Under the pieces are notes generated by a model. It made no database searches. It was not told the origin of the DNA and was given only the letters and a program-made list of their open reading frames with translations. The translations under genes and the position numbers were made by a program. This document shows positions 16,396 to 24,960 of a DNA stretch of 38,290 nucleotides, piece after piece (within the stretch, counting starts at the first letter, position 1; each line of letters begins with the position of its first letter). The stretch covers positions 1 through 38,290 of the forward strand of contig JAAUQL010000055.1 in NCBI GenBank assembly GCA_012033595.1. The letters run 5' to 3'. Origin of the DNA: Cyclobacteriaceae bacterium. GTDB taxonomy: Bacteria > Bacteroidota > Bacteroidia > Cytophagales > Cyclobacteriaceae.

Positions 16396-17409
16396 CTAAT
16401 TTTTGATGATTACAAATACGCGTTCACCATTCAAAAACTTGTTGTTTTCGGGTATTTTGATAAACACCTCCTGTCCCCACATCTGTATATTTTGATTGCT
16501 TTTGAGCCTGCTGGGGTATTCAATGATTCGTGAGCCAATTTCGGTCACCTTGCCTTCGATGCTATAGCTGCGGTTTGTCGATTCTACAGTTACCCCTTTA
16601 CCCACTTCCATCTCGTATTTATAACCTTCGTTCATCACCGCTTTGATCACCGTGGGATTTGATTCGTAGATCGAAAGTATGGTGGAATAGGGTGATAGGA
16701 GTTCGCCTGTCTGCGCATTTACACTTCCTACCGTGCCGTTGATCCCGGCCTTTTTCACCAGTTCACTTTCTTCGAGAAGCAGCATTTCCAGTTCCTTTTG
16801 CAACTGGCCGGCTAGTATCTCATAGTTCTTCATCTCCTCATCATGCACCTGCCGGGAAGCGGATGTTTCAAGCTGGTATTGCTTCAGCACAAGTTCGCGT
16901 TGATTAGTCAATACACCCAGTTGCACTTCGTAATACGACCCTCCACTACTGCGGCTGCTATCGTTCATGCCCGTCAGTTTGCCAAATTTGTCCGATAACT
17001 GTCTGTTGCTCCGCTCAATTATTTTTAGTTGTTCTACCTCACCATCAAGCTTGCGAAGATCAGCATCCTTTTCTATGGCCTGCTGCATTTGCTTTGCAGC
17101 AAATTTTGAAGCGGCCAAAGCCCGCTCCAACTCCAGTCTGGCTATATCGTTGTTCTTCTTCTCTACATCCAGACGCAGGTCGGGTCGCTCCACTTTCACC
17201 AACAAATCGCCGGGCTGTACGGTTTGCCCGGCCATCACATATATTTCAATGATTTTTACGGCCTTGTGGTAGCTCACCGCCATTTTCATAGGCTCCACCT
17301 GCGCGGTAATGGCGTGTGTGGTTTCTCTGAAAACCAATGAGAACAATAGTAAGGATACTACGATGAGCGCGAAAAAGAGGATAAAAAGGTATTTTTTGAT
17401 TATGATCAT
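16396..17409 (-). CDS. HlyD-family periplasmic adaptor protein
   Basis: The 337-residue product has one N-terminal membrane helix (about 7-27). A lipoyl-like half-motif follows (IIEIYVMAGQTVQPGDLLVK, about 53-72), then a long coiled-coil hairpin (about 78-215, with KKNNDIARLELERALAASKF and LQKELEMLLLEESELV). The second lipoyl half (GINGTVGSVNAQTGELLSPY) and a beta-barrel region ending ERVFVIIKN complete it. This is the adaptor architecture that bridges an inner-membrane protein to a TolC duct. Its ATG overlaps the stop of the upstream DUF4956 gene by 4 bases, indicating translational coupling. No ABC or RND pump gene is adjacent, so the partner is presumably the DUF4956 protein. Confidence 0.88.
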   Translation of the reverse strand: MIIIKKYLFILFFALIVVSLLLFSLVFRETTHAITAQVEPMKMAVSYHKAVKIIEIYVMAGQTVQPGDLLVKVERPDLRLDVEKKNNDIARLELERALAASKFAAKQMQQAIEKDADLRKLDGEVEQLKIIERSNRQLSDKFGKLTGMNDSSRSSGGSYYEVQLGVLTNQRELVLKQYQLETSASRQVHDEEMKNYEILAGQLQKELEMLLLEESELVKKAGINGTVGSVNAQTGELLSPYSTILSIYESNPTVIKAVMNEGYKYEMEVGKGVTVESTNRSYSIEGKVTEIGSRIIEYPSRLKSNQNIQMWGQEVFIKIPENNKFLNGERVFVIIKN

Positions 17410-18083
17410 AGCCTTTCGGAATTGTCCCTTCGAATCAGTTTTACATTGCTCACCCCGGCTATTTGCATCAGATTGCGGGTGAGATCCTTCTGCCCGCTAT
17501 CGTTTTTTAGTGAGATGCGGTATTCGTAGCGCTCGCTTTCTGCCTTGCCCTGACCCAGGCTCATAAAAAAATAACTGTCGCAATTCTTTTCCATAAAACC
17601 GACCACTTCAGTTATGGTATCTTTCTGTGCCAGATTAAACGTGAGCGTGTACAGATATAGGTACGACTTGCCATGAGGCGAAAAATAAAGCATAAACGCC
17701 ACAGAGCAAAAAATTAGCGTTCCGGCTATAGCGATGGAATAGCCATAAACTCCGGCAGCTATGCCCACGCCAATGCTGGCAAAGATGAAGATGATATTGC
17801 GAGGTTCGTTGACCCGAGTCCTAAACCGGATAATGGCAATGGCGCCAATGATCCCAAAACCTACAGCGACATTATTACCGACGGACATAATGACCATGGC
17901 TGTGGCCGGGGAAGACAAGATCATGGCCTGAAAAAAATTGCCAGAATAGGAAATTCCTCTAAAGGTGTATTTGTAGGTGAAGGCGATGACAGTGCTGAGC
18001 ACAAAGGCCAAGAGCAAAGAAAAAACCGCCACCTTAAAGGAAGGAAATTCATAATAAGAATGATCTATCAAACTGTCGAACAT
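17406..18083 (-). CDS. DUF4956 domain integral membrane protein
   Basis: The 225-residue product has hydrophobic segments at about 16-37, 50-67, 72-86 and 97-134. The last two flank the conserved family core GFGIIGAIAIIRFRTRVNEP, with its RFRT signature. A soluble C-terminal domain (about 140-225) reads like an ACT-like beta-alpha fold ending IAGVSNVKLIRRD. The function of DUF4956 is not established. From memory, homologues are often encoded near VTC-type polyphosphate polymerases or CotH-like kinases, neither of which is present here. It is the first gene of a tight cassette with HlyD and TolC-like proteins, suggesting it is the inner-membrane component of an envelope transport or assembly complex. 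The loop and C-terminal fold recall MgtC, but that is inference. Confidence 0.88.
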   Translation of the reverse strand: MFDSLIDHSYYEFPSFKVAVFSLLLAFVLSTVIAFTYKYTFRGISYSGNFFQAMILSSPATAMVIMSVGNNVAVGFGIIGAIAIIRFRTRVNEPRNIIFIFASIGVGIAAGVYGYSIAIAGTLIFCSVAFMLYFSPHGKSYLYLYTLTFNLAQKDTITEVVGFMEKNCDSYFFMSLGQGKAESERYEYRISLKNDSGQKDLTRNLMQIAGVSNVKLIRRDNSERL

Positions 18084-18373
18084 GGTGTTTAGCGTAAGGT
18101 GCGTGAAAATTAAGCATATTCCCGGTTGCTGCCTTGGTGCCGGTAAAAAACATAAAAGTAAGGATTATATTGAGATGTGCGATCTTAACATTTGCATAAT
18201 TTAACCCGGCATATTCCGGCCATCTGTCCAGGTCTCGTTTTGGACTAAATATGTCTTTTGCGGTCTGATCAAATGCCGGCAAAGGTGTATGGGATTTTCA
18301 TATAATTCTTGTCTGGAACGTTCCGTCCGCAACTTTATTGGCCAACTGATTTTTGCACCATTTGGCTTTTTTA

Positions 18374-18969
18374 TCACTCTTCGAACTCCACCGTATAGTC
18401 CAGGGTCATTTTGAGGGCATGAACCTGGCTTTGCTTCACACCGATTTTCATGGTGCAATTGGCCGACATGTTCTGCCACCGGATTTGCGCATCAAAATCT
18501 TTCACCAACTTCATTACATGGCTTAATTGCTCATAAGCGAAGTGCAAGGTCAGTTCACTGAGGATAGCAATTTCCTCAATGCTATTGTTGGCAATGGCGT
18601 CCGCAGCAGCGCGCTTGTACGCATTCACCAGGCCGCCCACCCCCAGCTTGGTACCGCCAAAGTAGCGTACCACCACTATCAGTACATTGGTGAGACCATG
18701 TGACCTGATCTGTCCGAGAATGGGGTCGCCTGCCGAATGCCCCGGTTCGCCATCGTCGTTGGCACGGAATTTTTCCCCATCATGGCCTAAGACATACGCA
18801 TAGCAAAGGTGACGCGCATCGTGGTATTTCTTTTTGAGCGCTGCCAGTATTTCTTTTATTGCATCTTCGTGATCTACCGGGTAAGCTAAGGAAAAAAACT
18901 TGCTGCCTTTTTCCTTGTAAAACCCTCAGCAAAGCCACCGAGCGTCAGGTATGTATCTCTATTTGCCAC
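18374..18969 (-). pseudogene. IMPACT/YigZ family protein, frameshifted
   Basis: The full gene would encode about 198 residues, close to E. coli YigZ (about 204). The intact C-terminal part contains VVRYFGGTKLGVGGLVNAYK, the family hallmark. Upstream, in the same frame, lie KYHDARHLCYAYVLGHDG and ANDDGEPGHSAGDPILGQ, also hallmarks. The first residues (ANRDTYLTLGGFAEGF) lie in another frame. Adding one base to the A-run at 18919-18922 (minus-strand TTTT) rejoins them as AEGFYKEKGSKFFSLAYPV. The GTG start at 18969-18967 overlaps the EamA stop TAG by one base. The family is of unclear function and may bind nucleic acid or ribosomes. The break may be a real pseudogene or a homopolymer error. Confidence 0.85.
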
Positions 18970-19886
18970 TATCTCATTAGGTAGTCGAGGATATCCTGAT
19001 ATGAAAGCAAAAACAAGGACAATACGGCGAGCGCAAGACCCACAAAATTGATCGCGGAAAGACGCTCCCTGAACAACACCATGGCGGCAACGGATGAAAG
19101 CATGATGATGCCCACGTTGTAAATCGGATAAAAAACCGCCCCATTGTTATTGAACGCTGTGAGGGCGCGCAATACAAAAAACAGGGAGAAATAATTGACA
19201 ATACCTAGCGCAGCGCCTCCAAGTACATTTTTCAAATCAAATTTGCCCTTGCGAAAAATGAGCGAGATGAGACCAGCCACGGAAGCCCCGGCAAATAGCG
19301 CAATGGTAAATGCGCCTACATTGGTGGGATTGATGAGTTGATGATTGCTGTAGTTGAGCGAAATGTCTATCAAACCGCCGGAAACAAATACAATAAAAGG
19401 GAGAAGGAGCAAATATCCTTTGCCATGCGAAATTCGAACACCGGTATTTTTGCGGATGGAACTGAGATAAATGGCCACTAAGGCTAGCGCCATCCCTGCA
19501 TAATTGAACAACGAAAAGGCCTTGACTTCGATTTTCATAAACAACAAGCTGAAAAGCACGGGGAACATCAGCGACATTTTGCTGGCAACGGAAGCCACCG
19601 AAACTCCAAGCAACTGTGCGGTAAGCGAAGCCGCATAAAAACCGATGACCAACATGACGCCAATAAAAATGGCCATCAAACTCCAGGGCGCACGATAGTC
19701 CATAGTGAGCAAAATCGCCGGCTGGTCAATAAAGAGAAGCCCTACCGCTACACAGACCATGTAATTGACCACGATAGCCTGCATATTGTCGATTTTGTAG
19801 CTGGAAAATGCCCGGAAAACCAAAAAAATGGCCGCATTTGCCGCGATACCGAGAATCAAATATATCATGGGGAGGAAATTTGGCAC
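18969..19886 (-). CDS. EamA/DMT-superfamily transporter
   Basis: The 305-residue inner-membrane protein has about ten hydrophobic helices arranged as two five-helix halves, typical of the drug/metabolite transporter (EamA) family. Examples are IYLILGIAANAAIFLVF at the N-terminus and INFVGLALAVLSLFLLSY near the end. The pattern GAVFYPIYNVGIIMLSSVAA followed by LFRERLSAINFVG is the usual end of the second EamA repeat. The substrate cannot be predicted. Its stop overlaps the GTG start of the YigZ gene by one base, so the two are translationally coupled. A start at the internal Met7 (19868) is also possible. Confidence 0.88.
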   Translation of the reverse strand: MPNFLPMIYLILGIAANAAIFLVFRAFSSYKIDNMQAIVVNYMVCVAVGLLFIDQPAILLTMDYRAPWSLMAIFIGVMLVIGFYAASLTAQLLGVSVASVASKMSLMFPVLFSLLFMKIEVKAFSLFNYAGMALALVAIYLSSIRKNTGVRISHGKGYLLLLPFIVFVSGGLIDISLNYSNHQLINPTNVGAFTIALFAGASVAGLISLIFRKGKFDLKNVLGGAALGIVNYFSLFFVLRALTAFNNNGAVFYPIYNVGIIMLSSVAAMVLFRERLSAINFVGLALAVLSLFLLSYQDILDYLMR

Positions 19887-19917
19887 AAAGAAAAAGCTTT
19901 CCTTTTCAAATTCATAC

Positions 19918-19925
19918 TAATTTTG
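19918..19925 (+). promoter_or_regulatory. -7 box upstream of the GNAT-like gene
   Basis: TAATTTTG matches TAnnTTTG. Transcription would begin about 12 bases before the TTG start at 19944, giving an unusually short leader. No clear -33 element is visible. Confidence 0.4.
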
Positions 19926-19943
19926 CCAGCTAAATAGCAGCTC

Positions 19944-20885
19944 TTGAAAACCTTCGATTTTATTACAGATCAACTGCCTTTTGGCTATGCCTACAATTTC
20001 GACAATTACTTGTTCAATAAGATAAAGCACATTAATACTCAGGGAATTGCCGAACGAGCCGACTACTTTATCATCAACAACATAAAAAAACGCATTGAAG
20101 GTAAGATTCATTTTCTATTAAGCGGCCATACTGCTTATAGCCCATACCGCTCCTTATTTGGTTCATTTGAATTCAGCCCCAGGTTACACCCCAATTTGCT
20201 CCCGGAATTTTGGGAACATATTCAAAACGACTTGCATACCAGGGGGATAAGCCAGGTAAAAATCACCAATTATGCAGGGTGCTATGCGCCCCGCAAAGTA
20301 GAAATCATCAAACAGGCGATGGAAAAATCGGGCTTTTCGGTGGTTTTGGAAGCAGTTAATCACCACATCGACATTAACGAAAACCCATTGACAGAACGCA
20401 TGCATCCTATGGAGGTGCGCAGACTAAGCAAAAGCATCAACGAGGGCTTTACCTTCCACCATGAAGATGCTACATGTGCTGAAGAGATATATGACTATCT
20501 CGGAGCATGCCGTGGAGAGCAGGGCTTAGAGCTGTCTATTACGAAAGCTCAATTGCTGGAGTATTTATCGCTCTTCCCGCAACATTATTTATTGTTCAGC
20601 ATACGGCACAGACACACCCTCATGGCAGCCACAGTGGCAGTAAAAGTCCATAAACAAATTCTATATAATTTTTTGCCGGGCAGCCTGCAAAAGCATAAAA
20701 CCTACAGTCCGGCGGTAATGCTCAATGAAGGCCTGTACCGCTACGCCAGGGAGCATCAGTTCGAATTGCTCGATTTGGGTATTTCGACCGAAAAGGATGG
20801 CACCAACCAGGCTTCGCTCATCGAATTCAAAGAACGGATTGGGGGCGTGAGCAGCGCAAAGTATTTCTTTGAGAAAAGAATTTAG
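19944..20885 (+). CDS. FemAB/BioF2-type GNAT-like acyltransferase
   Basis: The 313-residue cytoplasmic protein has no signal peptide. The C-terminal half fits the FemAB-like GNAT fold: HPMEVRRLSKSINEGFTFHH, then LLFSIRHRHTLMAATVAVKV and NEGLYRYAREHQFELLDLGI, and the final SLIEFKERIGGVSSAKYFF, a typical end of the acetyl-CoA/aminoacyl transferase domain. The N-terminal half (about 1-150) also contains a partial GNAT-like unit. Substrate and role are unknown; peptidoglycan, surface polysaccharide or lipid modification are all possible. The start is TTG at 19944; I saw no in-frame ATG close by. It is transcribed divergently from the EamA gene, with 57 bases between. Confidence 0.65.
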   Translation: MKTFDFITDQLPFGYAYNFDNYLFNKIKHINTQGIAERADYFIINNIKKRIEGKIHFLLSGHTAYSPYRSLFGSFEFSPRLHPNLLPEFWEHIQNDLHTRGISQVKITNYAGCYAPRKVEIIKQAMEKSGFSVVLEAVNHHIDINENPLTERMHPMEVRRLSKSINEGFTFHHEDATCAEEIYDYLGACRGEQGLELSITKAQLLEYLSLFPQHYLLFSIRHRHTLMAATVAVKVHKQILYNFLPGSLQKHKTYSPAVMLNEGLYRYAREHQFELLDLGISTEKDGTNQASLIEFKERIGGVSSAKYFFEKRI

Positions 20886-20947
20886 GCTTGGGCGAATAAA
20901 AAATATTGGAGCTTGATTTGAATAATATTGCTGGAAAAAATAGTTTT

Positions 20948-21976
20948 TTATTGCTGTTGAAAGTAAGCCCTGATGAGCGTAAAAAATACTTCGGGTTGGT
21001 CGGCAAACATAAAATGCCCTGCATTTGAGATTACTTCGAAGCGATGTTTGGGGAAATAGGACGCTTGGCGTCGCTGGTAGTCGGGGCCGATTAGCGTATT
21101 GCACTCCCCGGAGACAAAAAGTACCGTATCTTCATAGTTTCCCACTCCTTTTATCAGATCAATATTCATGTTGCCCTCTTGATCCATGCCCGATTGTTGA
21201 ATGGCCTGTGAAGCCACCATACTCATTCGCCAGACGGGCATTTTGGCGGTATCAAGCTGATTGTCGCAAAAATACCCGCTCATTGGATGGTCGGAAATGG
21301 GTGCCTGCACCAGACCGGTATAAATATAATCCCGGATGGCCTGATCATCAGGGCCCCGAAGGTGCATAGATTGCAGCACCGTTTTGGCGATGAACAACAT
21401 ATTGCCAAAGGACATGTCAATGGCAAATCCATTGGTGCGCTCCATAAACTCAGCTGCCATTTCAGCATTGAGAAAGCCCGGCTCCGCCAGTACGATTTTA
21501 TGCACTTTATCAGGATGTACGCCCAGATAGGCCGAGGCAAGCATGGCACCCCACGAATGGCCAATAATGTTTACTTTACGGTCTGGACTGTAGTAGTTCA
21601 CAATCCGGTTCAGATCTTCAATGGAACTCTGCAAGGTGAGTTCGGAAGCATCGACTCGCGGTGATAAACCAGTGCCCCGCTGGTCGTAAAAAACCACCCG
21701 ATACTGGTCTGCCAGCGCTTTGAGCGGCAGCAGGTATCGGTAGTCTTGCCCGGGACCACCATGCACCACAATTACTGTTTGCGCAGAATCACTTCCAAAA
21801 GATTCGGCATGAAACACCACATTATCGACACTGATGTGGGCTATTGTACTATCCTGAGCAACAGTTTGCGCCACATGCCAGCGACCCGAGGTGTACATGT
21901 ACAAAAAAGAAAAAATGGCTGCCAACGCCAGAAAAGTAAAAAATATGCCTTTAAGGATTTTACGTATTCGTTTCAT
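20948..21976 (-). CDS. Alpha/beta hydrolase, proline iminopeptidase-like (S33)
   Basis: The 342-residue protein has an N-terminal hydrophobic segment (about 9-28) that anchors or exports it. The alpha/beta hydrolase motifs follow: oxyanion segment VVHGGPGQDYRYL (HGGPG at 72-76), FYDQRGTGLS at 97-105, and nucleophile elbow GHSWG with Ser141. A late acid region precedes NAGHFMFADQPE, which contains the catalytic His. The HGGPG plus DQRG pattern is characteristic of prolyl aminopeptidase-like S33 enzymes. The cellular substrate is unknown, and the envelope location suggests peptide or ester cleavage outside the cytoplasm. It has its own promoter inside the end of the upstream glycosyltransferase gene. 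Confidence 0.88.
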   Translation of the reverse strand: MKRIRKILKGIFFTFLALAAIFSFLYMYTSGRWHVAQTVAQDSTIAHISVDNVVFHAESFGSDSAQTVIVVHGGPGQDYRYLLPLKALADQYRVVFYDQRGTGLSPRVDASELTLQSSIEDLNRIVNYYSPDRKVNIIGHSWGAMLASAYLGVHPDKVHKIVLAEPGFLNAEMAAEFMERTNGFAIDMSFGNMLFIAKTVLQSMHLRGPDDQAIRDYIYTGLVQAPISDHPMSGYFCDNQLDTAKMPVWRMSMVASQAIQQSGMDQEGNMNIDLIKGVGNYEDTVLFVSGECNTLIGPDYQRRQASYFPKHRFEVISNAGHFMFADQPEVFFTLIRAYFQQQ

Positions 21977-21995
21977 GCTATAAATTGATAATTGG

Positions 21996-22028
21996 CAAAT
22001 ATAGGCTATTTACCGGTATAGGAATCAA
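21996..22028 (-). promoter_or_regulatory. Promoter of the S33 hydrolase gene
   Basis: On the minus strand TTG (22028-22026) is followed after 22 bases by TATATTTG (22003-21996), a full match to the Bacteroidota consensus. It overlaps the 3' end of the glycosyltransferase gene. The leader would be about 13 bases. Confidence 0.6.
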
Positions 22029-23214
22029 TGACCTGCTCATAGACCTTCATGATTTGTGCGCAAACCTCCCGGGCACCAAAGCGCCTTTTGCACCATGCAC
22101 TAATTTGGCGCGCATCAAACAGGCTAATATTTGTTACCATGTTTTCCATGGCATTTGCCAGGGCACAGATATCTCCTGGCGCTACCACGTAACCGTTTCG
22201 GCGATTTGTAAATTCTTCGGGGCCGCCACATCTTGTGGCTATCACTGGCTTGCCGCAAGCCAGTGCCTCGGCAAATACCACGCCCATAGATTCGTGTCTG
22301 CTGGCCAACACAAAGGCATCGCAGTGTTGAAATTCCCGTAGAGCACGGGTTCTGTCCAGTTCACCGAGCCATTCGACACGGTCTTCAATACCGAGTTCCC
22401 CGGCCATAGCCTTATAATCCAATATCTCTTCACCGTCTCCCCCTATACGCAGACGAACACTTGATTTCATCAATGCAACTGCTTTTAAAAGTATATCAAC
22501 ACCTTTTTGAGACACCATTCTGCCAAGGCAGAAAAAAGTAAAATTCCTATTTGGCTTGGGATCTATATCATTAAAAAAGGCATCATCCACCAAGTTGGGA
22601 ATAACACAACGATTTTTAATTTCGGCTGCCTGCATGGACTCGTTCAAGGCCCTTGAAATAGCTATATTTTTCGCTGCACCAGCATAGGCAATAGAGAGCT
22701 TTGGAACCAATTTTCCATTGCCAGACCGCAGGAATAGATGAGGAAATGGAGTCATTTGCTCGGTGATTACATAAGGCACTTTATGGATCGTGGCTAATCT
22801 ATTGGCTATATAACCTGCAGGAAAGCCGACCTGCGCATGAATGATGTCAACCTTTCCAAAGCATTGTTCAAATCGATTCAGATTGTACAGATTTGCTTTA
22901 ATGATGTTAGGGAAATTTCCCTTAAGTATTTTCGAGGTCCACGTAAAGGCCGGACAAAAATATTCGACAACATTGCGCTCCGTCACATATAATTCTCCGG
23001 GGTTGATTTGTTTTCTGTTCCTTATTTTTCGCAGACTATTGGCGGGTTCCGCAGCCCAGAGCAGGAGTCGTTCATCATTTTGCCCCCAGAGGCTTATGCC
23101 GATATTTGCAGAAGGGTATTGTACACCCAAAGCTTTGGCTTGCTCGCGAAAAAATATTCCAGTAATCGGATGTGCTGCAGAAGGATACCATGACGGAATG
23201 ATAAAAATATTCAT
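22006..23214 (-). CDS. Glycosyltransferase family 4 protein
   Basis: The 402-residue protein is a retaining GT-B glycosyltransferase. It begins with the family-typical NIFIIPSWYPSAAHPITGIF. The C-terminal Rossmann domain holds FFCLGRMVSQKGVDILLKAV, and SRHESMGVVFAEALACGKPV contains the E-x7-E donor-sugar motif, followed by ATRCGGPEEF. There is no signal peptide, so it acts at the cytoplasmic face of the inner membrane. Substrates are unknown; surface polysaccharide or glycolipid is likely. It is isolated from other polysaccharide genes, which is unusual for GT4 enzymes. The gene is divergent from the small barrel gene at 23280. Confidence 0.93.
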   Translation of the reverse strand: MNIFIIPSWYPSAAHPITGIFFREQAKALGVQYPSANIGISLWGQNDERLLLWAAEPANSLRKIRNRKQINPGELYVTERNVVEYFCPAFTWTSKILKGNFPNIIKANLYNLNRFEQCFGKVDIIHAQVGFPAGYIANRLATIHKVPYVITEQMTPFPHLFLRSGNGKLVPKLSIAYAGAAKNIAISRALNESMQAAEIKNRCVIPNLVDDAFFNDIDPKPNRNFTFFCLGRMVSQKGVDILLKAVALMKSSVRLRIGGDGEEILDYKAMAGELGIEDRVEWLGELDRTRALREFQHCDAFVLASRHESMGVVFAEALACGKPVIATRCGGPEEFTNRRNGYVVAPGDICALANAMENMVTNISLFDARQISAWCKRRFGAREVCAQIMKVYEQVIDSYTGK

Positions 23215-23279
23215 GAGACTGGTTTGGCCGTCGATTCTTTTATTTTATTTATAAATTTACCGGGTACAATGATAACACC

Positions 23280-23852
23280 ATGAAAAAAAGCTTTCTTTTA
23301 TCCGCCATCACTATTTTTTATATATCGACTTCTTTCGCCCAGGATGTGCAATTTGGGATGAAAGCCGGCATGAACGTAGCCACCCTTGGCAGCTCCAGCC
23401 TTGGCTTTTTGCCACGGATCGCCTACCATGCCGGCGCTACGGCCGAGTTTATCACCACGCCATTTTTTAGCTTGCAAACAGAACTGGTCTATTCGCTGCA
23501 AGGTGCGGCCATCGACCGCTCGCAAAATATCTATCTCAACTATCATTACCTCAATGTACCGCTCATGGCCAAGGTCTATTTCTATGAGGATGCATGCTTT
23601 GAACTAGGCGTGCAGTATGGCCGGCAGTTAAAAGCCGTTGATAAGAATGATTATTATGCGCAAAATCAATCGGGGGAGTTGAAAAAAAATGATTTTGCAT
23701 TACTTTTTGGGCTTTGCTATACCCTCAATGACGAGTTTACGTTTGGCATTCGCTATAACCTGGGCATTACCAATACCAGCCCGCAGGATATAATTTATGA
23801 AAAGCGCTACACCAACCGCGTACTCCAGCTTTCTATTGGGTATTTATTCTAA
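23280..23852 (+). CDS. Small outer-membrane beta-barrel (porin family) protein
   Basis: The 190-residue product has a signal peptide (about 1-20, ending STSFAQ). A barrel of about eight strands follows, with the typical opening DVQFGMKAGMNVATL and alternating hydrophobic strands such as EFTFGIRYNLGITN. It ends YTNRVLQLSIGYLF, with a terminal Phe as expected for barrel insertion. It fits the outer membrane beta-barrel protein family (PF13568) common in Bacteroidota. Function is unknown. Confidence 0.85.
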   Translation: MKKSFLLSAITIFYISTSFAQDVQFGMKAGMNVATLGSSSLGFLPRIAYHAGATAEFITTPFFSLQTELVYSLQGAAIDRSQNIYLNYHYLNVPLMAKVYFYEDACFELGVQYGRQLKAVDKNDYYAQNQSGELKKNDFALLFGLCYTLNDEFTFGIRYNLGITNTSPQDIIYEKRYTNRVLQLSIGYLF

Positions 23853-23923
23853 AGGACTTAGAAAACCACTTTTTTTCCTGTCAGGAAGCACCTTGCGTTG
23901 CCATCGCTCCTGGTGCAGGATTT

Positions 23924-24640
23924 TTACGTAGCAATCAAAAAAACCGTGGGTATTTTATGCAGCTTGGGGATTGATGTTTTCCAGTCTTTAACTGATTTGG
24001 TACATATCATTTCACTTTCGCCATTGATGTCTCTGGCAATGCAAAGCAGGGTCTGTGGCTGGCAATTGGTGAGGATATCCAGCAGCAAGTGTTCATTGCG
24101 AAATGGCGTTTCCATAAAAATCTGTGTTTGTTTTTTGCTGGAGCTTTCGCGTTCCAGGGCCTTGATGGCCTGTACCCGCTTTGGCTTTTCGATAGGCAGG
24201 TAGCCATGGAATGCAAACGCCTGACCGTTGAAGCCGGATGCCATGAGGGCGATAAATATAGCGGAAGGGCCAACAAGGGGCACTACGGCGACCTCATGCT
24301 GGTGAGCAAAAGCAACAGCAAGACTGCCCGGATCGGCTATGCCCGGACACCCGGCCTCCGACATGAGGCCTATATCTTTGCCTCTGAGCAGCGGGGCACA
24401 CAGGGCAGCAACCATTTGGGGTTTGGTGGCCTTATCCACTATCTCGAAGCGCAGCTCTTCTATAACCCTGCCCAACTTGAGGCTACTCACAAAACGGCGC
24501 GCAGTCCGCAGGTTCTCAACGAGGAAATAATCGAGCTTTCCGATCACCTCATTCATTTCCATAGTCACCATTTTGTCAAGGGTATTGTCTGCCAGAGGAG
24601 TTGGAATCAAGTATAATTTTCCTTTTTGGGAGTGCTTCAT
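23924..24640 (-). CDS. RsmI-family SAM-dependent methyltransferase
   Basis: The product is a tetrapyrrole-methylase-fold protein of about 238 residues. I chose the ATG at 24640 because homology begins at once (KGKLYLIPTPLADNTLDKM); the open frame extends another 31 codons upstream to 24733, but that part looks non-coding. Other markers are GLMSEAGCPGIADPGSLAV and VVPLVGPSAIFIALMASGF, both characteristic of the RsmI family, then FHGYLP and QIFMETPFRN. RsmI proper 2'-O-methylates C1402 of 16S rRNA and is usually about 286 residues, so this shorter protein may be a paralogue with another target. It is convergent with the barrel gene. Confidence 0.85.
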   Translation of the reverse strand: MKHSQKGKLYLIPTPLADNTLDKMVTMEMNEVIGKLDYFLVENLRTARRFVSSLKLGRVIEELRFEIVDKATKPQMVAALCAPLLRGKDIGLMSEAGCPGIADPGSLAVAFAHQHEVAVVPLVGPSAIFIALMASGFNGQAFAFHGYLPIEKPKRVQAIKALERESSSKKQTQIFMETPFRNEHLLLDILTNCQPQTLLCIARDINGESEMICTKSVKDWKTSIPKLHKIPTVFLIAT

Positions 24641-24960
24641 TGTGTTTGTACCGTTTTTTTGTGGGTGCAAAGTAAAGGTATTTTGGGCAATGTACCCTCC
24701 GGTGGGTGTTGTATATGAAAATGGGTGCGTCAAATGACCATATTAAATTGGGTTTACTGAATCCCTCCAATTATCATCTTACCGGGTTAATTACCAGTAT
24801 TTTGCTTTATGTGAGCGCCTAACTGCAATTGACCAGATAGTGCCTGGTTGTTACTATCTTTTCATCGGGGAAAAGAAAGTAATCAAATAAAATTCAAGAC
24901 AAAACTATAGCCCCTCTGATACTTCATGCTCAGGCTCCGTCAGTCAAAAATCACGCTATA
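24641..24960. other. 320-base intergenic region
   Basis: The stretch lies between two minus-strand genes and contains no convincing gene. A near-consensus minus-strand -7 box (TTACTTTG, one mismatch) sits at about 24668-24675, a few tens of bases upstream of the methyltransferase start. I see nothing else recognisable. Confidence 0.5.

Noticed and set aside
24641-24733. 31-codon N-terminal extension of the RsmI-family gene
   Set aside because: The extension has no family similarity, and the ATG at 24640 directly precedes the conserved KLYLIPTPL segment.
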